From contig JANQIT010000066.1 of assembly GCA_028282025.1 (NCBI GenBank), positions 1 through 40,016 on the forward strand: a stretch of DNA of 40,016 nt, in the 5' to 3' direction. Source of the stretch: Hwanghaeella sp. (GTDB lineage Bacteria; Pseudomonadota; Alphaproteobacteria; UBA8366; Aestuariispiraceae). This document shows, in pieces, positions 1-9,121 of the stretch. Below the pieces are notes generated by a model, which saw only the letters and a list, made by a program, of their open reading frames with translations, was not told the DNA's origin and ran no database searches. How positions within the stretch are numbered: the first letter of the stretch is position 1; every line of letters starts with the position of its first letter. A program made the translations under genes and the position numbers.

Positions 1-554
1 CTTCCGAAACAGGCAGGGGTTCGGTCGAGTGGGCTGGACTTCATCCAGCCGACCGCGGCGCCCTCCGCGACCAAGGTCCATCCAAGCTGTGGCGAAGCAT
101 TTTCGGGCCAGAACAACTTCGTCGCGAATGCGCGCCATCCGGAGCGCGCGAGAGCGATGTCGGCCTGGGACGGCATCTGCAATTTTCCGCTCCAAAGTAT
201 GGAGCGGTTATCGGCGATTATCCGGCAGTTTCCGGCTGGACTTTCCCGTTCGCAGAACGTGACCGCCTGTTTGCGCGCATCCTTTCCGCACGCGGCTTGT
301 GTCCGGCAAAAAGAAAATCCAGTGCGGCGGCCGTCGCTTGAAACCGCAAAGAAACCCGGCAACCCGGTTGTGCGGAACTTTTCCAGGGCGACCGCAGTTT
401 CCGGGGAAAGCGACAGGTCCTGCCCGGTCGTTCCCGCTGTATCTTCCGAGACGGCGGGAGTGGTCAGAGCAGGGAGGAGCAGGAGAAGGGAGTACGCGAT
501 TCGAGCGGCCATCCGACCGGCGAAGCTGGTTCTGTCTGAAGCGACAAGCAACAT
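1..554 (-). CDS. Secreted Cys-rich protein of unknown function (3' end cut by window edge)
   Basis: I do not recognise this protein. An open frame runs from an ATG at 554 to the left edge (184 codons, no stop), so the C-terminus is missing. A strong AGGAGG lies just before the ATG and overlaps the end of the TonB receptor gene, whose stop is 10 bases upstream, so the two are probably co-transcribed and translationally coupled. The N-terminus has a basic stretch, a hydrophobic run (AYSLLLLLPAL) and a plausible signal-peptidase site near TPAVSE, predicting export. The segment around residues 62-115 has four or more cysteines (SFCRTQAACGKDA, TFCERES, GNCRII) spaced like a small disulfide-bonded domain, reminiscent of DUF4189-like secreted modules, but I cannot assign a family. 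By context it may assist the receptor at the envelope. Confidence 0.6.
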   Translation of the reverse strand, partial: MLLVASDRTSFAGRMAARIAYSLLLLLPALTTPAVSEDTAGTTGQDLSLSPETAVALEKFRTTGLPGFFAVSSDGRRTGFSFCRTQAACGKDARKQAVTFCERESPAGNCRIIADNRSILWSGKLQMPSQADIALARSGWRAFATKLFWPENASPQLGWTLVAEGAAVGWMKSSPLDRTPACFG

Positions 555-563
555 CCCGGCCTC

Positions 564-2999
564 CTACCATCTGGCCGAGACGGAGACGCCGACCACCCGG
601 GGGTCGTTTCTCTGTCCCAGTCCCGCCGCGGTCGGCGAAAATTCGAAATACTCTTCGTCGAAGACGTTATCGACAAAGAACCGCCCGGTGAAGTGATCGC
701 CCTCAAGGCCAACCGACAGGTTGGTGGAGTTCTTGTTGTCCAGCTTGAAGATGTTCTCCGCATCGGCAAATCCGCCGCGTGTAAGATAGTGGTCGATCCG
801 GGCGTAGGCATAAAGCGAGCTTGAGATATCCTGACCATAGCGCATTCCAAAACTGGCGGTATGCTTGGGTACATCGGGAATGAGGTTGCCGGAGACTTCG
901 ACAAGGTTGAGGCCGCTTTGAATGGCGGCGTTATCGAACCTGGCACGTAAGTACCCATACGTGGCGTAAAGGCGCAGTCCTGCGACAGGTTCTATCTCGG
1001 ACAGCAACTCAACCCCATTCGTCTCGGCATTTCCGACATTGCTGAAGAAGTTCACGCCGGCGCCGACGTCGCGGGTGCGGAGCTGCAGGTCCTGCTGTCT
1101 TTGATGGAACACCGTGCCGTTCAACCGCATCCTGCCGTCCAACCATTGGGACCGGATTCCAGCTTCGTAGCTGATGACATCCTCTGGATCGAATGTCGCG
1201 TCTGCCGGATTGGCGACGGCTGTGAAGTTCACACCGCCCGACTTGTACCCGGTGGCGACCTTCACATAGGCGAGTTTATCCTGTCCCCATTCATAGCTCA
1301 GGTTGGCGGTCGGTTTCAGGCGTCTGTAGGTATCGTTTTCGTCGATCGGCGCAGCGGGTGTGAGAACGGCCGCTCCGGGGCCGAAGACCGCTTGCCGGAC
1401 CGAGATATCCTTCTGCTCATAACTGTACCGCAGTGCGCCGGTCGCGACCAAGTCGTCGGACAGGTCGTACGAAACCTCGCCGAAAACGGCGACCGCTTCG
1501 ATGTCGCCTTCGACTGTTGTTTCTATCGCGGTTCCGGCAAATGCGCCGGCCAGGACATTGTTGTTTTGAATCGTCTCGATCTGATCGTTGAAATAGGTTG
1601 CGCCGGCGGTCCAAGCCAACGGTCCGCTCTGGTTGGCGGGCGAACCCAGAAGGAATTCCTGACTAAATTGCCGGGCGTCAAAGTCTACGGTAACGCTCTG
1701 GTTCACGGTCGCTGACGAGTCGCCATCCACCAGACTGGACCCTTCCGGCCGATGTAAACTTGTGACCGATCTCAGGTCGAGCCAATCGGCGATCTCCCAC
1801 TTTGCCTTCACGTTGTGCCGCCAGGAATCGCGGCTGTTGCGCCCGATGACATCCTGAGATGTATCGAAGGATCCGATAGTGTCCGCCGTGGTCAGGGCGA
1901 CGCCAGGCAAATCCTGATTCTGACGTTCGGCCGTGACGACGAACTCAAGATCATCGGCCGGGTCGACTTTTGCCTTCACCCGGATACCACGTTGGGAAAG
2001 GCCCTGTTCATCGCGGTTGTTTGTGGTGTTGAAGTACAGAGGGTCGCGCTCGTTGTGGAATGCCGCCAAGCGGACAGAGATTTTGTCGTTCACGGGCGTG
2101 TTGAGCGTAAGATCCTGGCGACGCCCGCCAAAACTGGAAAATTCGCCGGTTAGCTCCGCTTCGACCTCGTCGTGGGGATCGGTCGTTTGGATGTTGATGG
2201 CGCCGCCCACGGCGTTTCGGCCGAAAAGGGATCCTTGCGGCCCGAGCATCACATTGACCTGGTCCACGTCGAACAGTGGGAAATTGTTGTTGTTTCCCTG
2301 AATATAGTTATAGGCGCCATCGACGTAGATGCCGATCCCGGCGTCGGTGCTGGTGCTGTCAGTCGAATTACCGCGCAGGAAGATAATGACGTCGCCATTG
2401 GTCCTGGCGTCGACGACGGTATTGGGAACCCGGCGCGCTATATCCTCAATGCCGCCGGCGCGCGCCTCGCGGATCTCTAACCCGTCAAGGGCATAGACAC
2501 TTCCCGGAATCGATTGGATTTCCTGGGCTTCCCGCTTGTTCGCTTCGACATAGATCGGGGCCAGATGCAACGCCGTATTCTCTGTCGCGCCGATGGCCGC
2601 GTCGACCAGACGGACAGTTTCGTCGTCTTCGAATCGGTAATCGAGCCCGGATCCTTTGAGGATTGTCCTTAGTGCTTCTTCCGCGGTCATTTGTCCGCGC
2701 GCGCCGGGGGACGTCTTGCCGGCCAACCTGTCGGATGCGAAGAGCGCTTGTAGCCCGGTTTGAGTGCTGAAATTCAGGATTGCTCTGTCCAACGGCTGGG
2801 CGGCGATATCGAACTCGAAAAGCTGCTGCGATTGCGCCAGTTGTTCCAAGCGCGGCGTCGCCGAGGGGATAGGGGTATCGGCGGGCGATGAATCGCCGCC
2901 GTTGGCGTTTCCTGCACAGGCAAGCGATAACAGGAGAGCCAGGGCGGTTCCTGTGGGGTTCTTGAGGCCCTTTGCCGGGCCGTTCGTTCTTAAAATCAT
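564..2999 (-). CDS. TonB-dependent receptor with N-terminal STN signalling domain
   Basis: Outer-membrane, energy-coupled receptor of the FecA-type transducer class, 811 aa. In order: signal peptide (residues 1-30, hydrophobic core TALALLLSLACAG); STN domain at about 61-132, which in this class contacts the anti-sigma factor in the periplasm; a candidate TonB box near 149-154; plug domain at about 155-275 (motifs VNVMLGPQGSLFGRNAVGG and GAINI); then a 22-strand-type barrel ending in an aromatic residue (SVSARW), as barrel proteins usually do. It lies 107 bases downstream of the fecR-type gene on the same strand, so sigma factor, anti-sigma factor and receptor form one signalling unit. The substrate (siderophore, haem, cobalamin or organic polymer) cannot be read from sequence, and I saw no Fur-box-like sequence upstream of the sigma gene. 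Confidence 0.93.
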   Translation of the reverse strand: MILRTNGPAKGLKNPTGTALALLLSLACAGNANGGDSSPADTPIPSATPRLEQLAQSQQLFEFDIAAQPLDRAILNFSTQTGLQALFASDRLAGKTSPGARGQMTAEEALRTILKGSGLDYRFEDDETVRLVDAAIGATENTALHLAPIYVEANKREAQEIQSIPGSVYALDGLEIREARAGGIEDIARRVPNTVVDARTNGDVIIFLRGNSTDSTSTDAGIGIYVDGAYNYIQGNNNNFPLFDVDQVNVMLGPQGSLFGRNAVGGAINIQTTDPHDEVEAELTGEFSSFGGRRQDLTLNTPVNDKISVRLAAFHNERDPLYFNTTNNRDEQGLSQRGIRVKAKVDPADDLEFVVTAERQNQDLPGVALTTADTIGSFDTSQDVIGRNSRDSWRHNVKAKWEIADWLDLRSVTSLHRPEGSSLVDGDSSATVNQSVTVDFDARQFSQEFLLGSPANQSGPLAWTAGATYFNDQIETIQNNNVLAGAFAGTAIETTVEGDIEAVAVFGEVSYDLSDDLVATGALRYSYEQKDISVRQAVFGPGAAVLTPAAPIDENDTYRRLKPTANLSYEWGQDKLAYVKVATGYKSGGVNFTAVANPADATFDPEDVISYEAGIRSQWLDGRMRLNGTVFHQRQQDLQLRTRDVGAGVNFFSNVGNAETNGVELLSEIEPVAGLRLYATYGYLRARFDNAAIQSGLNLVEVSGNLIPDVPKHTASFGMRYGQDISSSLYAYARIDHYLTRGGFADAENIFKLDNKNSTNLSVGLEGDHFTGRFFVDNVFDEEYFEFSPTAAGLGQRNDPRVVGVSVSARW

Positions 3000-3106
3000 G
3001 GCACCATCTCAACATGCGTTAAAACACTGACTGCGAATGCGACTTAGATGCAGCCGTATTTGTTTAGACGCGTGTAGGTGCTGGTTCGGTAAATTTTCTT
3101 GGGCCG

Positions 3107-4123
3107 TTACCGAAGAACTGAAATGCCGGGCACGATCTCCGAATGCGTTGCCCCGATCTCCCGGGCGATGCGTTCAATTGCATCGTCCAGGCGGTCTAAT
3201 CGGAACATGCCGCTGAGTTCTTTGTTGGACAGGTCTTCGTTTGCGATAACCGTGTATCCGCCACGGTGGCGATTCAATTCCCGAATGACCTGGCCGACCG
3301 GCTGCCGGTCGAATAGCAATGCGCCGCGCCGCCAGGCCGTTGCGGCCGACAGGTCGGTCCGGGAAACCGCGGACCGCGTGCCGTCGGGATATGCAAAGAT
3401 TACTTGACCGTCCGACACGGTATCGCCCGTCGCCACCCCGATGTCGGATGGGTCGGAGGATACCCGTACGCTGTGTTCCAGCACGATCACCGATGCTCCG
3501 CCGTCCTGTTGCTTGACAATGAAGCGCGTGCCAAGCGCGCGAACCCTTGTGCTTCCGAATTCGACAATGAAAGGGCGATCTTTGTCGGGCGCAACCGTAA
3601 AGACCGCTTCGCCGCCCAGTAGCTCCAGACGGCGGGCGTCTGCGCCGAAATCGACATCTATCGCAGACCGTGTGTTCAGGGAAACGGTACTGCCGTCGGA
3701 CAAAGTTACTGTCCGATATTCGCCCGCACCCGTCATATGGTCGGCTGCGAGCAGTGCAACGGGATATTGGACATTGATATATGCAAAACCGAGCACGCTT
3801 GCGGCCATTGCAATACCGGCGGCAAGACGGCGTGCGACAGTGCTGCGATTGGACTTGCGGCGCTGGGCGGCTCTATCGATTGGCGGCCTTGGGTTGGAAC
3901 TGGCTGTGCCGATCCCAATCGCCGCCTTTTCTGCGTCCAGTCCGGCCATTTGCCGCCATGTACTTTCGGCACGGCGGAAGGCTGCCTCGTTCTCGGGGGT
4001 CAGGGTGCGCCACGCGTCGAACTGGGCTTGGTCCATCGGGCCGTAGTCAGCCCCTCCGCGCCGGATTACCCAAGCCGCGGCTTCTTCCTCGATTATCTCT
4101 GCTCTTTCATCGGGATTTGTCAC
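3107..4123 (-). CDS. FecR-family anti-sigma factor / signal transducer
   Basis: Inner-membrane regulator, 338 aa. The N-terminal cytoplasmic FecR_N-type segment (residues 10-60: AAAWVIRRGG, FDAWRTLTPENEAAFRRAE) binds the sigma factor. One transmembrane helix lies at about 99-117. The periplasmic FecR domain has the usual DGSTVSLNTRSAIDVDF and RLELLGGEAVFTVA motifs, and a C-terminal STN-like segment (LSGMFRLDRLDDAIERIA) would dock on the receptor's STN domain. The start is a GTG at 4123 with a modest GAG upstream; no ATG fits better. It lies between the sigma gene (76 bases away) and the receptor gene in the standard order. Family behaviour: it holds the sigma factor inactive or helps activate it when the receptor binds ligand. 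Confidence 0.93.
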   Translation of the reverse strand: MTNPDERAEIIEEEAAAWVIRRGGADYGPMDQAQFDAWRTLTPENEAAFRRAESTWRQMAGLDAEKAAIGIGTASSNPRPPIDRAAQRRKSNRSTVARRLAAGIAMAASVLGFAYINVQYPVALLAADHMTGAGEYRTVTLSDGSTVSLNTRSAIDVDFGADARRLELLGGEAVFTVAPDKDRPFIVEFGSTRVRALGTRFIVKQQDGGASVIVLEHSVRVSSDPSDIGVATGDTVSDGQVIFAYPDGTRSAVSRTDLSAATAWRRGALLFDRQPVGQVIRELNRHRGGYTVIANEDLSNKELSGMFRLDRLDDAIERIAREIGATHSEIVPGISVLR

Positions 4124-4199
4124 GTGATCTCAATCCAAACTTTCCACACCCGTTCGATACCTTTCGACTATAGGACGCGCCAGGACGGGGGTTCGGTAG

Positions 4200-4712
4200 T
4201 TATTTTTTCGGATCCCGGCGACGAAGCTGTGACATGGCATATGCCAAAGCCTGCGTCAGATGCTTTTGGACTGTGCTTTCCGAAACATTCATATGCTTCG
4301 CCACTTCACTGTAGGTTAGGCCCTTTATCCGGTGCAGGACGAATATGTCGCGCGTGCGCGGCGGCAGTTGTGAAACGGCATTCAGTAGAATGTCGAGGGT
4401 CTCCTTATCCGAGATGGCGGTTTCGGTCGTTGGAGTATGATCCGGGAATCTTGCGAGGTCTTCGACCGGGACCGGATCCGTTCGCTGCCGCTGAGCTTTC
4501 CGTTTATGGTCTTTGGCAAGATTTGCCGCAATCTTGAAGAGAAGCGCGCGTGCGTTATCGATGGGCGACGCGGGTTCGTAGCGCAGCAGGCGCGAGAATG
4601 TCTCTTGAGTGAGGTCCGCAGCCGTTTCCGTACATGCAACATGTCTGAAGAGAAACCGTTCAACTTCAGGTCCGTGGGATCGGAATAGGTGTCCGATATC
4701 CGATTGCCGCAA
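4200..4712 (-). CDS. FecI-type ECF RNA polymerase sigma factor
   Basis: ECF sigma-70 family protein, 170 aa, expected to direct RNA polymerase to the downstream receptor operon. Region 2 spans about residues 8-75 (ADLTQETFSRLLRYEP, then ARALLFKIAANLAKDHKRK, matching the conserved core-binding and -10 segments). Region 4 spans about 108-160, with a helix-turn-helix in LTYSEVAKHMNVSESTVQKH. The start appears to be TTG at 4712: an in-frame stop lies at 4734-4736 with no ATG or GTG between, and GGGAG sits 7 bases upstream. The unusual start may keep expression low. It is the first gene of the sigma/anti-sigma/receptor set. Confidence 0.92.
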   Translation of the reverse strand: MRQSDIGHLFRSHGPEVERFLFRHVACTETAADLTQETFSRLLRYEPASPIDNARALLFKIAANLAKDHKRKAQRQRTDPVPVEDLARFPDHTPTTETAISDKETLDILLNAVSQLPPRTRDIFVLHRIKGLTYSEVAKHMNVSESTVQKHLTQALAYAMSQLRRRDPKK

Positions 4713-5057
4713 ATCTCCACTCCCAGTGGGCTCTCAAACAGTGCCGGCCCGCCTTGCCGGTCGTTCGGTTGACCGTCAAAAACCCAGGTAAATCCGAACC
4801 TGCCGAGAATCAGGGCAGATTGGCAGACTCCGGCAATGGACCGATAAAGTGACCGCGTTCCTTCGCGCTGTTGTTCCAACAAGTCCGATGAATGCGGAAT
4901 GCCTTGGCGGGACACGGTTGGAGCACCGTGTTCGACATCCATTGGAAATCACTTTCTCATGTGAAGATCGAACGCCGCACTTCGGGTACTTAGCCGTAAG
5001 ACTAGGACAAACTCTATAGAGAGAGTGACTCGCATTCGCAATAAATTTCCGCCTGAA
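4713..5057. other. Intergenic region upstream of the sigma factor gene
   Basis: About 345 bases without a convincing gene, between the GFA-family gene (both neighbours are on the minus strand) and the ECF sigma gene. It must contain the sigma gene promoter. The only structure I noticed is a 10-base perfect palindrome, CTCTATAGAG, at 5012-5021, next to a GAGAGAG run. One minus-strand frame stays open across part of it (up to 4942) but continues out of frame through the sigma gene and resembles nothing I know. I found no RNA gene, Fur box or terminator. Confidence 0.5.
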
Positions 5058-5450
5058 TTACTCTTCCGAGCGCCCTTTGCTGTGCCGATCCCGTTCGTAC
5101 CGGTTCCTGACAGGGAATGCCGGCAGCCAGGATTCCCGGCGGGCCGTCCAGGTTTCATAGGTGGGGGTGAGCTGGTCCGGCGCGTCGAGCGCGCCGAGAT
5201 GCACTTCGATCTCGTCGCCGGTCCGCGCGAAGACGGACGACCCGCATTCGGGGCAAAAATGCCGTCCTTCATACGCGCGGGTTTCCCCGTCAATCCTGAC
5301 CGAACTTTCGGGGAAGACGGCCGCCGCGTAGAACAAGGCGCCGTGATGCTTGCGGCAGTGAAGGCAATGACAAACACCTACCCTGTAAGGGTTGCCGGCC
5401 GCCACGATCCGGACCGCCCCACAGAGGCAGCCGCCGGTGACCTTTTCCAT
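5058..5450 (-). CDS. GFA (CENP-V/GFA) domain zinc protein
   Basis: Small cytoplasmic protein, 130 aa, of the family named after glutathione-dependent formaldehyde-activating enzyme. Most members are uncharacterised, so formaldehyde chemistry should not be assumed. The zinc-binding cysteines are all present: GGCLCGAV near residue 8, CHCLHCRKHHG at 27-32, and FCPECGSSVF near 66-69, followed by the usual acidic GDEIEVHLGALD strand. GGAGG about 9 bases before the ATG at 5450 supports the start. It is divergently arranged with the antiporter gene, separated by 181 bases. Length is normal for the family. The physiological substrate is unknown. Confidence 0.88.
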   Translation of the reverse strand: MEKVTGGCLCGAVRIVAAGNPYRVGVCHCLHCRKHHGALFYAAAVFPESSVRIDGETRAYEGRHFCPECGSSVFARTGDEIEVHLGALDAPDQLTPTYETWTARRESWLPAFPVRNRYERDRHSKGRSEE

Positions 5451-5631
5451 GATCGATTTCCTCCACGATGCGCCGTCCGGGCGGTTGCACCCGCGATGCG
5501 GCCTGCGCGGTTATAGCCCAGTCAGGTGCTTTGTGCCTAGGGAAGGCCGTGTTTGCGCCCTTGGCGGTCTTATCCGGGGCGTGTAGGACTTCAGCAATAC
5601 GGTCGCGCGCGTGGAGACGGAGCCGCCAGTC

Positions 5632-7260
5632 ATGGATTTCGAATGGATCGCCATCGCCCTGGGGGATATCGCCTGGATTTCCATGGCGTTTGTATTGGGG
5701 CTCGCCGCTCGCGCGCTGGGGCTGCCGCCGCTGGTGGGCTTCCTGGCGACCGGATTCCTGCTGAATGCCCAAGGCATCGCCAGTGGGGAGATGCTGCAGA
5801 AACTTTCCGATCTGGGCATTACCCTTCTGCTGTTCATCGTCGGGTTGAAACTGAACCTCAGAACCCTGATACGGCCGCAGGTCTGGGCGGTGACCAGCCT
5901 GCACTCGACGGCGGTGGTGGCGGTTTTCGGGTTGGCGATCTATGCGCTCGCCCTGATGAAATTGCCATTTCTGGACGGACTCGATTTCTGGCGCTCCCTG
6001 CTGATCGCCTTCGCCTTGAGTTTCTCCAGCACCGTTTTCGTGGTCAAAGCCCTGGAGGAACGGGGCGAAATGGCGGCCCTGCACGGGCGCATCGCCATCG
6101 GCATCCTGATCGTGCAGGACATCGCCGCGGTCGTCTTCCTGGCCTTTTCCATCGGTAAGCTCCCCACATTCTGGGCGGTCGGCGTCCTGCTGCTGATTCC
6201 CTTGCGGCCCCTGCTGCATCTGTTGCTGCAAAGAGTCGGGCATGGGGAGTTGCTGATCCTCTACGGTTTCCTGCTCGCCCTGGGCGGTGCGGAGGCGTTT
6301 GAACTGGTCGGGTTGAAGGGCGATCTGGGCGCGCTGATCCTGGGTGTGCTGATCGCCAGCAATCCGAAGGCCGATGAACTGGCCAAAGCCATGTTGGGGT
6401 TCAAGGACCTGTTTCTCCTGGGGTTCTTCCTATCCATCGGCCTGTCGGGGCAGCTCACGGCGGAGGCCGTCATCGCCGGTGCGCTGCTGACCCCGTTCAT
6501 TGTCCTGAAGTCTGGTTTGTTCTTCGCCCTGTTGAGCCTGTTCCGGCTGCGGGCCAGGACCGCGCTGCTGGCGTCCATCAATCTGACGAACTACAGCGAA
6601 TTCGGCCTGATCGTCATCGCCATCGGGGTGGCGAACGGCTGGATCGCGGCGGACTGGCTGATCGTCATGGCGATCTCGCTTTCGCTCTCCTTCGTCGTTG
6701 CGGCCAGGCTGAGCGCCGCCGGCCACCGGCTGTATGACGAACACCGTCCGCGCTGGAAACGCCTGCAGCGGGACAATCTGGTGGCCGAAGACAGGTTGCT
6801 CGACATTCAGGGCGCGCGGATCGCGATCATCGGCATGGGGGGCATCGGCACCGGTGCCTACGACAATATGCGGACCCAGTTCGGCGATGCGGTCGTTGGC
6901 GTGGACATCGATCCCGTCACGGTGCGGAATCAGCAGGAAACGGGCCGGCGGGTGCTGCGGGGGGATCCCAGCGACGCGGATTTCTGGGACCGGGTGCAGG
7001 CGACCGACGAGTTGGAAATGGTGATGCTGGCGCTGCCCATATTCGCCAGCAACATGGCGGTTCTGGAGCAGTTACGGGCGGCGTCCTTCGGCGGGAAGGT
7101 CGCCGTGACGGCCAAGTTCCAGGATGAGGTGGAGGCGCTGAAGGAAGCCGGCGCGACCACGGTCTTCAACGTCTATACCGAAGCGGGCGCGGGTTTCGCC
7201 GCCCATGTCATCGCGCGGCACGATCCGGACCGCGCGGAGGACGGGACCGGCCGTTTCTGA
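5632..7260 (+). CDS. Kef-type cation:proton antiporter with RCK/TrkA-N domain
   Basis: Inner-membrane CPA2-family monovalent cation/proton antiporter, 542 aa. The first ~370 residues are strongly hydrophobic with about a dozen helices, including the family segments GLPPLVGFLATGFLL, SFSSTVFVVKALEERGE and IAIGILIVQDIAAVVFLA (the last carries the conserved Asp). A C-terminal NAD-binding Rossmann domain starts near residue 396, with the GMGGIG motif at 401-406 and VVGVDIDP downstream, as in KefB/C-like regulators. I chose ATG 5632 because GGAG lies 9 bases upstream; an in-frame GTG at 5611 lacks a ribosome binding site. KefC-type proteins protect cells from electrophiles through potassium efflux, but no glutathione-site residues were checked, so the ion and trigger are open. 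Confidence 0.9.
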   Translation: MDFEWIAIALGDIAWISMAFVLGLAARALGLPPLVGFLATGFLLNAQGIASGEMLQKLSDLGITLLLFIVGLKLNLRTLIRPQVWAVTSLHSTAVVAVFGLAIYALALMKLPFLDGLDFWRSLLIAFALSFSSTVFVVKALEERGEMAALHGRIAIGILIVQDIAAVVFLAFSIGKLPTFWAVGVLLLIPLRPLLHLLLQRVGHGELLILYGFLLALGGAEAFELVGLKGDLGALILGVLIASNPKADELAKAMLGFKDLFLLGFFLSIGLSGQLTAEAVIAGALLTPFIVLKSGLFFALLSLFRLRARTALLASINLTNYSEFGLIVIAIGVANGWIAADWLIVMAISLSLSFVVAARLSAAGHRLYDEHRPRWKRLQRDNLVAEDRLLDIQGARIAIIGMGGIGTGAYDNMRTQFGDAVVGVDIDPVTVRNQQETGRRVLRGDPSDADFWDRVQATDELEMVMLALPIFASNMAVLEQLRAASFGGKVAVTAKFQDEVEALKEAGATTVFNVYTEAGAGFAAHVIARHDPDRAEDGTGRF

Positions 7261-7339
7261 GGGTTGTTGCTCGGCGATACTTGGCGGCGGGCTCAGGCGG
7301 GTGTGGCGGCTGGGATGCTGCATTCCCCCTGGGCGCCGC

Positions 7340-8056
7340 TCAGCCTTCCTTCTCGGCGATATAGGCGCGGATCAGGGCGCGGTACCGGTCCCCGTCGAAA
7401 CTTGGGAAATGGCCGCCATGGATCACGCGGACCGGAAGGTCGTAGATTCGTTTCATCTGCTCCAGATAGGTCGGGACGTCGTCGTCGATCAACGGACCAT
7501 CATAGATCATGTCGCCGGAAAACAGAATGCCGGTGACCTTTTCCCACAGCATGATTTCACCGACCGAATGTCCGGGCGTGTGCAGGACCTCGAAGCTGCG
7601 GTCGCCCAGGTCGATAACATCCCCTTCGTCGATCAGACGCGTGGCCGGGGCCTGCTTCACCGCGTAGTCGGTCGATGCATAGGGAAGCGGCGGCAGCTTG
7701 GTGAAGATCTCGTCCGTCACATAATGATCCGCGAAGGTGTTGGCGCGGGTCGGCGTCGCCATGATGTCGGCCTCCGCCGGGTGGACCAGCCGTTCCTCGA
7801 ACTCGTGATGACATCCGATGTGATCGAAATGGGTATGGCTGGCGACGGCGGTGCAGGTCTTCTCGGTCACCAGGGGGACGTGCTGACGCAGGCTGACGAC
7901 GCCCATGCCGGAATCGACCAGCATGTCCTTGTCCCGGCCGCGCACGTGCCAGACATTGCAGCGATAGAATTCCTTGATGTAAGGCTCGCCGATATAGGTG
8001 ACATCGTCATCCATACGCCTGGTTTCGTACCAGGCATCCGCAGAAACGCGTTCCAT
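7340..8056 (-). CDS. MBL-fold metallo-hydrolase, last gene of the ABC importer operon
   Basis: Cytoplasmic metallo-beta-lactamase-fold hydrolase, 238 aa. Metal ligands are visible: HTHFDHIG near residue 74 (HxHxDH), HTPGHS near 159, SGDMIYDG near 175 and the late His in IHGGHFPS. There is no signal peptide. The start is supported by AGGGTGG about 6 bases upstream. It begins 9 bases after the ATPase gene stop, so it is the distal gene of the importer operon and probably acts on the imported compound or a product of it. Glyoxalase-II-like thioester, lactone or phosphoester hydrolysis are all possible in this fold. The sequence alone does not choose. Confidence 0.85.
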   Translation of the reverse strand: MERVSADAWYETRRMDDDVTYIGEPYIKEFYRCNVWHVRGRDKDMLVDSGMGVVSLRQHVPLVTEKTCTAVASHTHFDHIGCHHEFEERLVHPAEADIMATPTRANTFADHYVTDEIFTKLPPLPYASTDYAVKQAPATRLIDEGDVIDLGDRSFEVLHTPGHSVGEIMLWEKVTGILFSGDMIYDGPLIDDDVPTYLEQMKRIYDLPVRVIHGGHFPSFDGDRYRALIRAYIAEKEG

Positions 8057-8065
8057 CTTTCCACC

Positions 8066-9121
8066 CTATCGCAACAGCAGGACCAGATCCGAGGGATCGA
8101 CCGACAGCGGAACCGTGCTGCCGGGCTCGATGATTTCCTTTTGCGGCAACCGTACCTTGAACGGTTCGGCCATGGCGTCGAGCGCCGCGGAACATTGGTG
8201 GTGAGTCCCGAAGAAGCCGGTCTCCCTCACCGTCGCGACGCCGAGGGATTGCCCGGCGCCGTCGATCTTAAGATGTTCGGGCCTGACCGACAGGGTTACT
8301 TCGACGCCGGTCTCGGCCTCTCCCGGCACCTCGAAACGGCCCAGCGCCGTATCGACGGACGTGCGTCCGTCACGGGTCTGCGCGGCCTTGCCGGGGATGA
8401 AATTGCTCTCGCCCATGAAGTCGGCGGTAAAGCGGGATACGGGACGCAGATAGATCCGTTCCGGGTCTCCAAGATCCTCGATGAAACCATTGTTCATCAC
8501 AACGATCCGGTCGGCGATCGCCATGGCTTCTTCCTGATCGTGGGTGACATGCACGAAGGTTGTGCCGACCCGCTTTTGAATCGCCTTCAACTCGTCCTGC
8601 ATCTGGCGGCGAAGTTTCATGTCCAACGCGCCCAGGGGCTCGTCCAGCAGCAGCACCGCGGGCTCGACCGCCAACGCCCGGGCAAGGGCGATGCGCTGGC
8701 GCTGACCGCCGGACAGTTCGTGGATGCGCCGTTCGCCGAGATGGCCAAGGCCCACCATATCGAGGACGCGCGCCACCCGCGCCTGTTGTTCCTGCGCCGG
8801 CACGCGCCGCATTTTCAAACCGAAGGCGACGTTGCGCGCCACCGACATGTGCGGAAACAGGGCATAGTCCTGAAACACCGTCGCGGTCGGCCTTTTCGCC
8901 GGCGGGATGCCGGTCACGTTCCGTCCGTCGATCAGCACCTGACCGTGGGTCGGCTCCAGGAAGCCGCCGATCATGTTCAGCAAGGTCGTCTTGCCGCCGC
9001 CGGACGGGCCCAGCAGAACGACGAAATCGCCGCGTCCGATGGTGAGGTCGATGCCCGTCACGGCGACCTTCTCGCCGAACCGCATCTCGATATCCCTGAA
9101 TTCGACGGCGGGGTGGGTCAT
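8066..9121 (-). CDS. ABC importer ATP-binding protein, PotA-type
   Basis: ATPase subunit of a spermidine/putrescine-type (family of polyamine and opine uptake) importer, 351 aa. Walker A is GPSGGGKTTLL near residue 40, the ABC signature is LSGGQRQRIALARALA near 137, Walker B is VLLLDEPLGALD near 160, and the switch His lies in VHVTHDQEEA. A C-terminal TOBE-type regulatory domain follows (about residues 240-351, with LSVRPEHLKI). The ATG at 9121 overlaps the permease stop (ATGA, 9118-9121), which fixes the start and indicates translational coupling. A longer reading to 9385 would run antisense-like through the permease and is not supported. The substrate is not determined. Confidence 0.92.
   Translation of the reverse strand: MTHPAVEFRDIEMRFGEKVAVTGIDLTIGRGDFVVLLGPSGGGKTTLLNMIGGFLEPTHGQVLIDGRNVTGIPPAKRPTATVFQDYALFPHMSVARNVAFGLKMRRVPAQEQQARVARVLDMVGLGHLGERRIHELSGGQRQRIALARALAVEPAVLLLDEPLGALDMKLRRQMQDELKAIQKRVGTTFVHVTHDQEEAMAIADRIVVMNNGFIEDLGDPERIYLRPVSRFTADFMGESNFIPGKAAQTRDGRTSVDTALGRFEVPGEAETGVEVTLSVRPEHLKIDGAGQSLGVATVRETGFFGTHHQCSAALDAMAEPFKVRLPQKEIIEPGSTVPLSVDPSDLVLLLR

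Noticed and set aside
4382..4942. Minus-strand frame (186 codons) overlapping the sigma gene and its upstream gap
   Set aside because: Out of frame with the sigma factor motifs and resembling no family; the region beyond the sigma gene is most likely regulatory.
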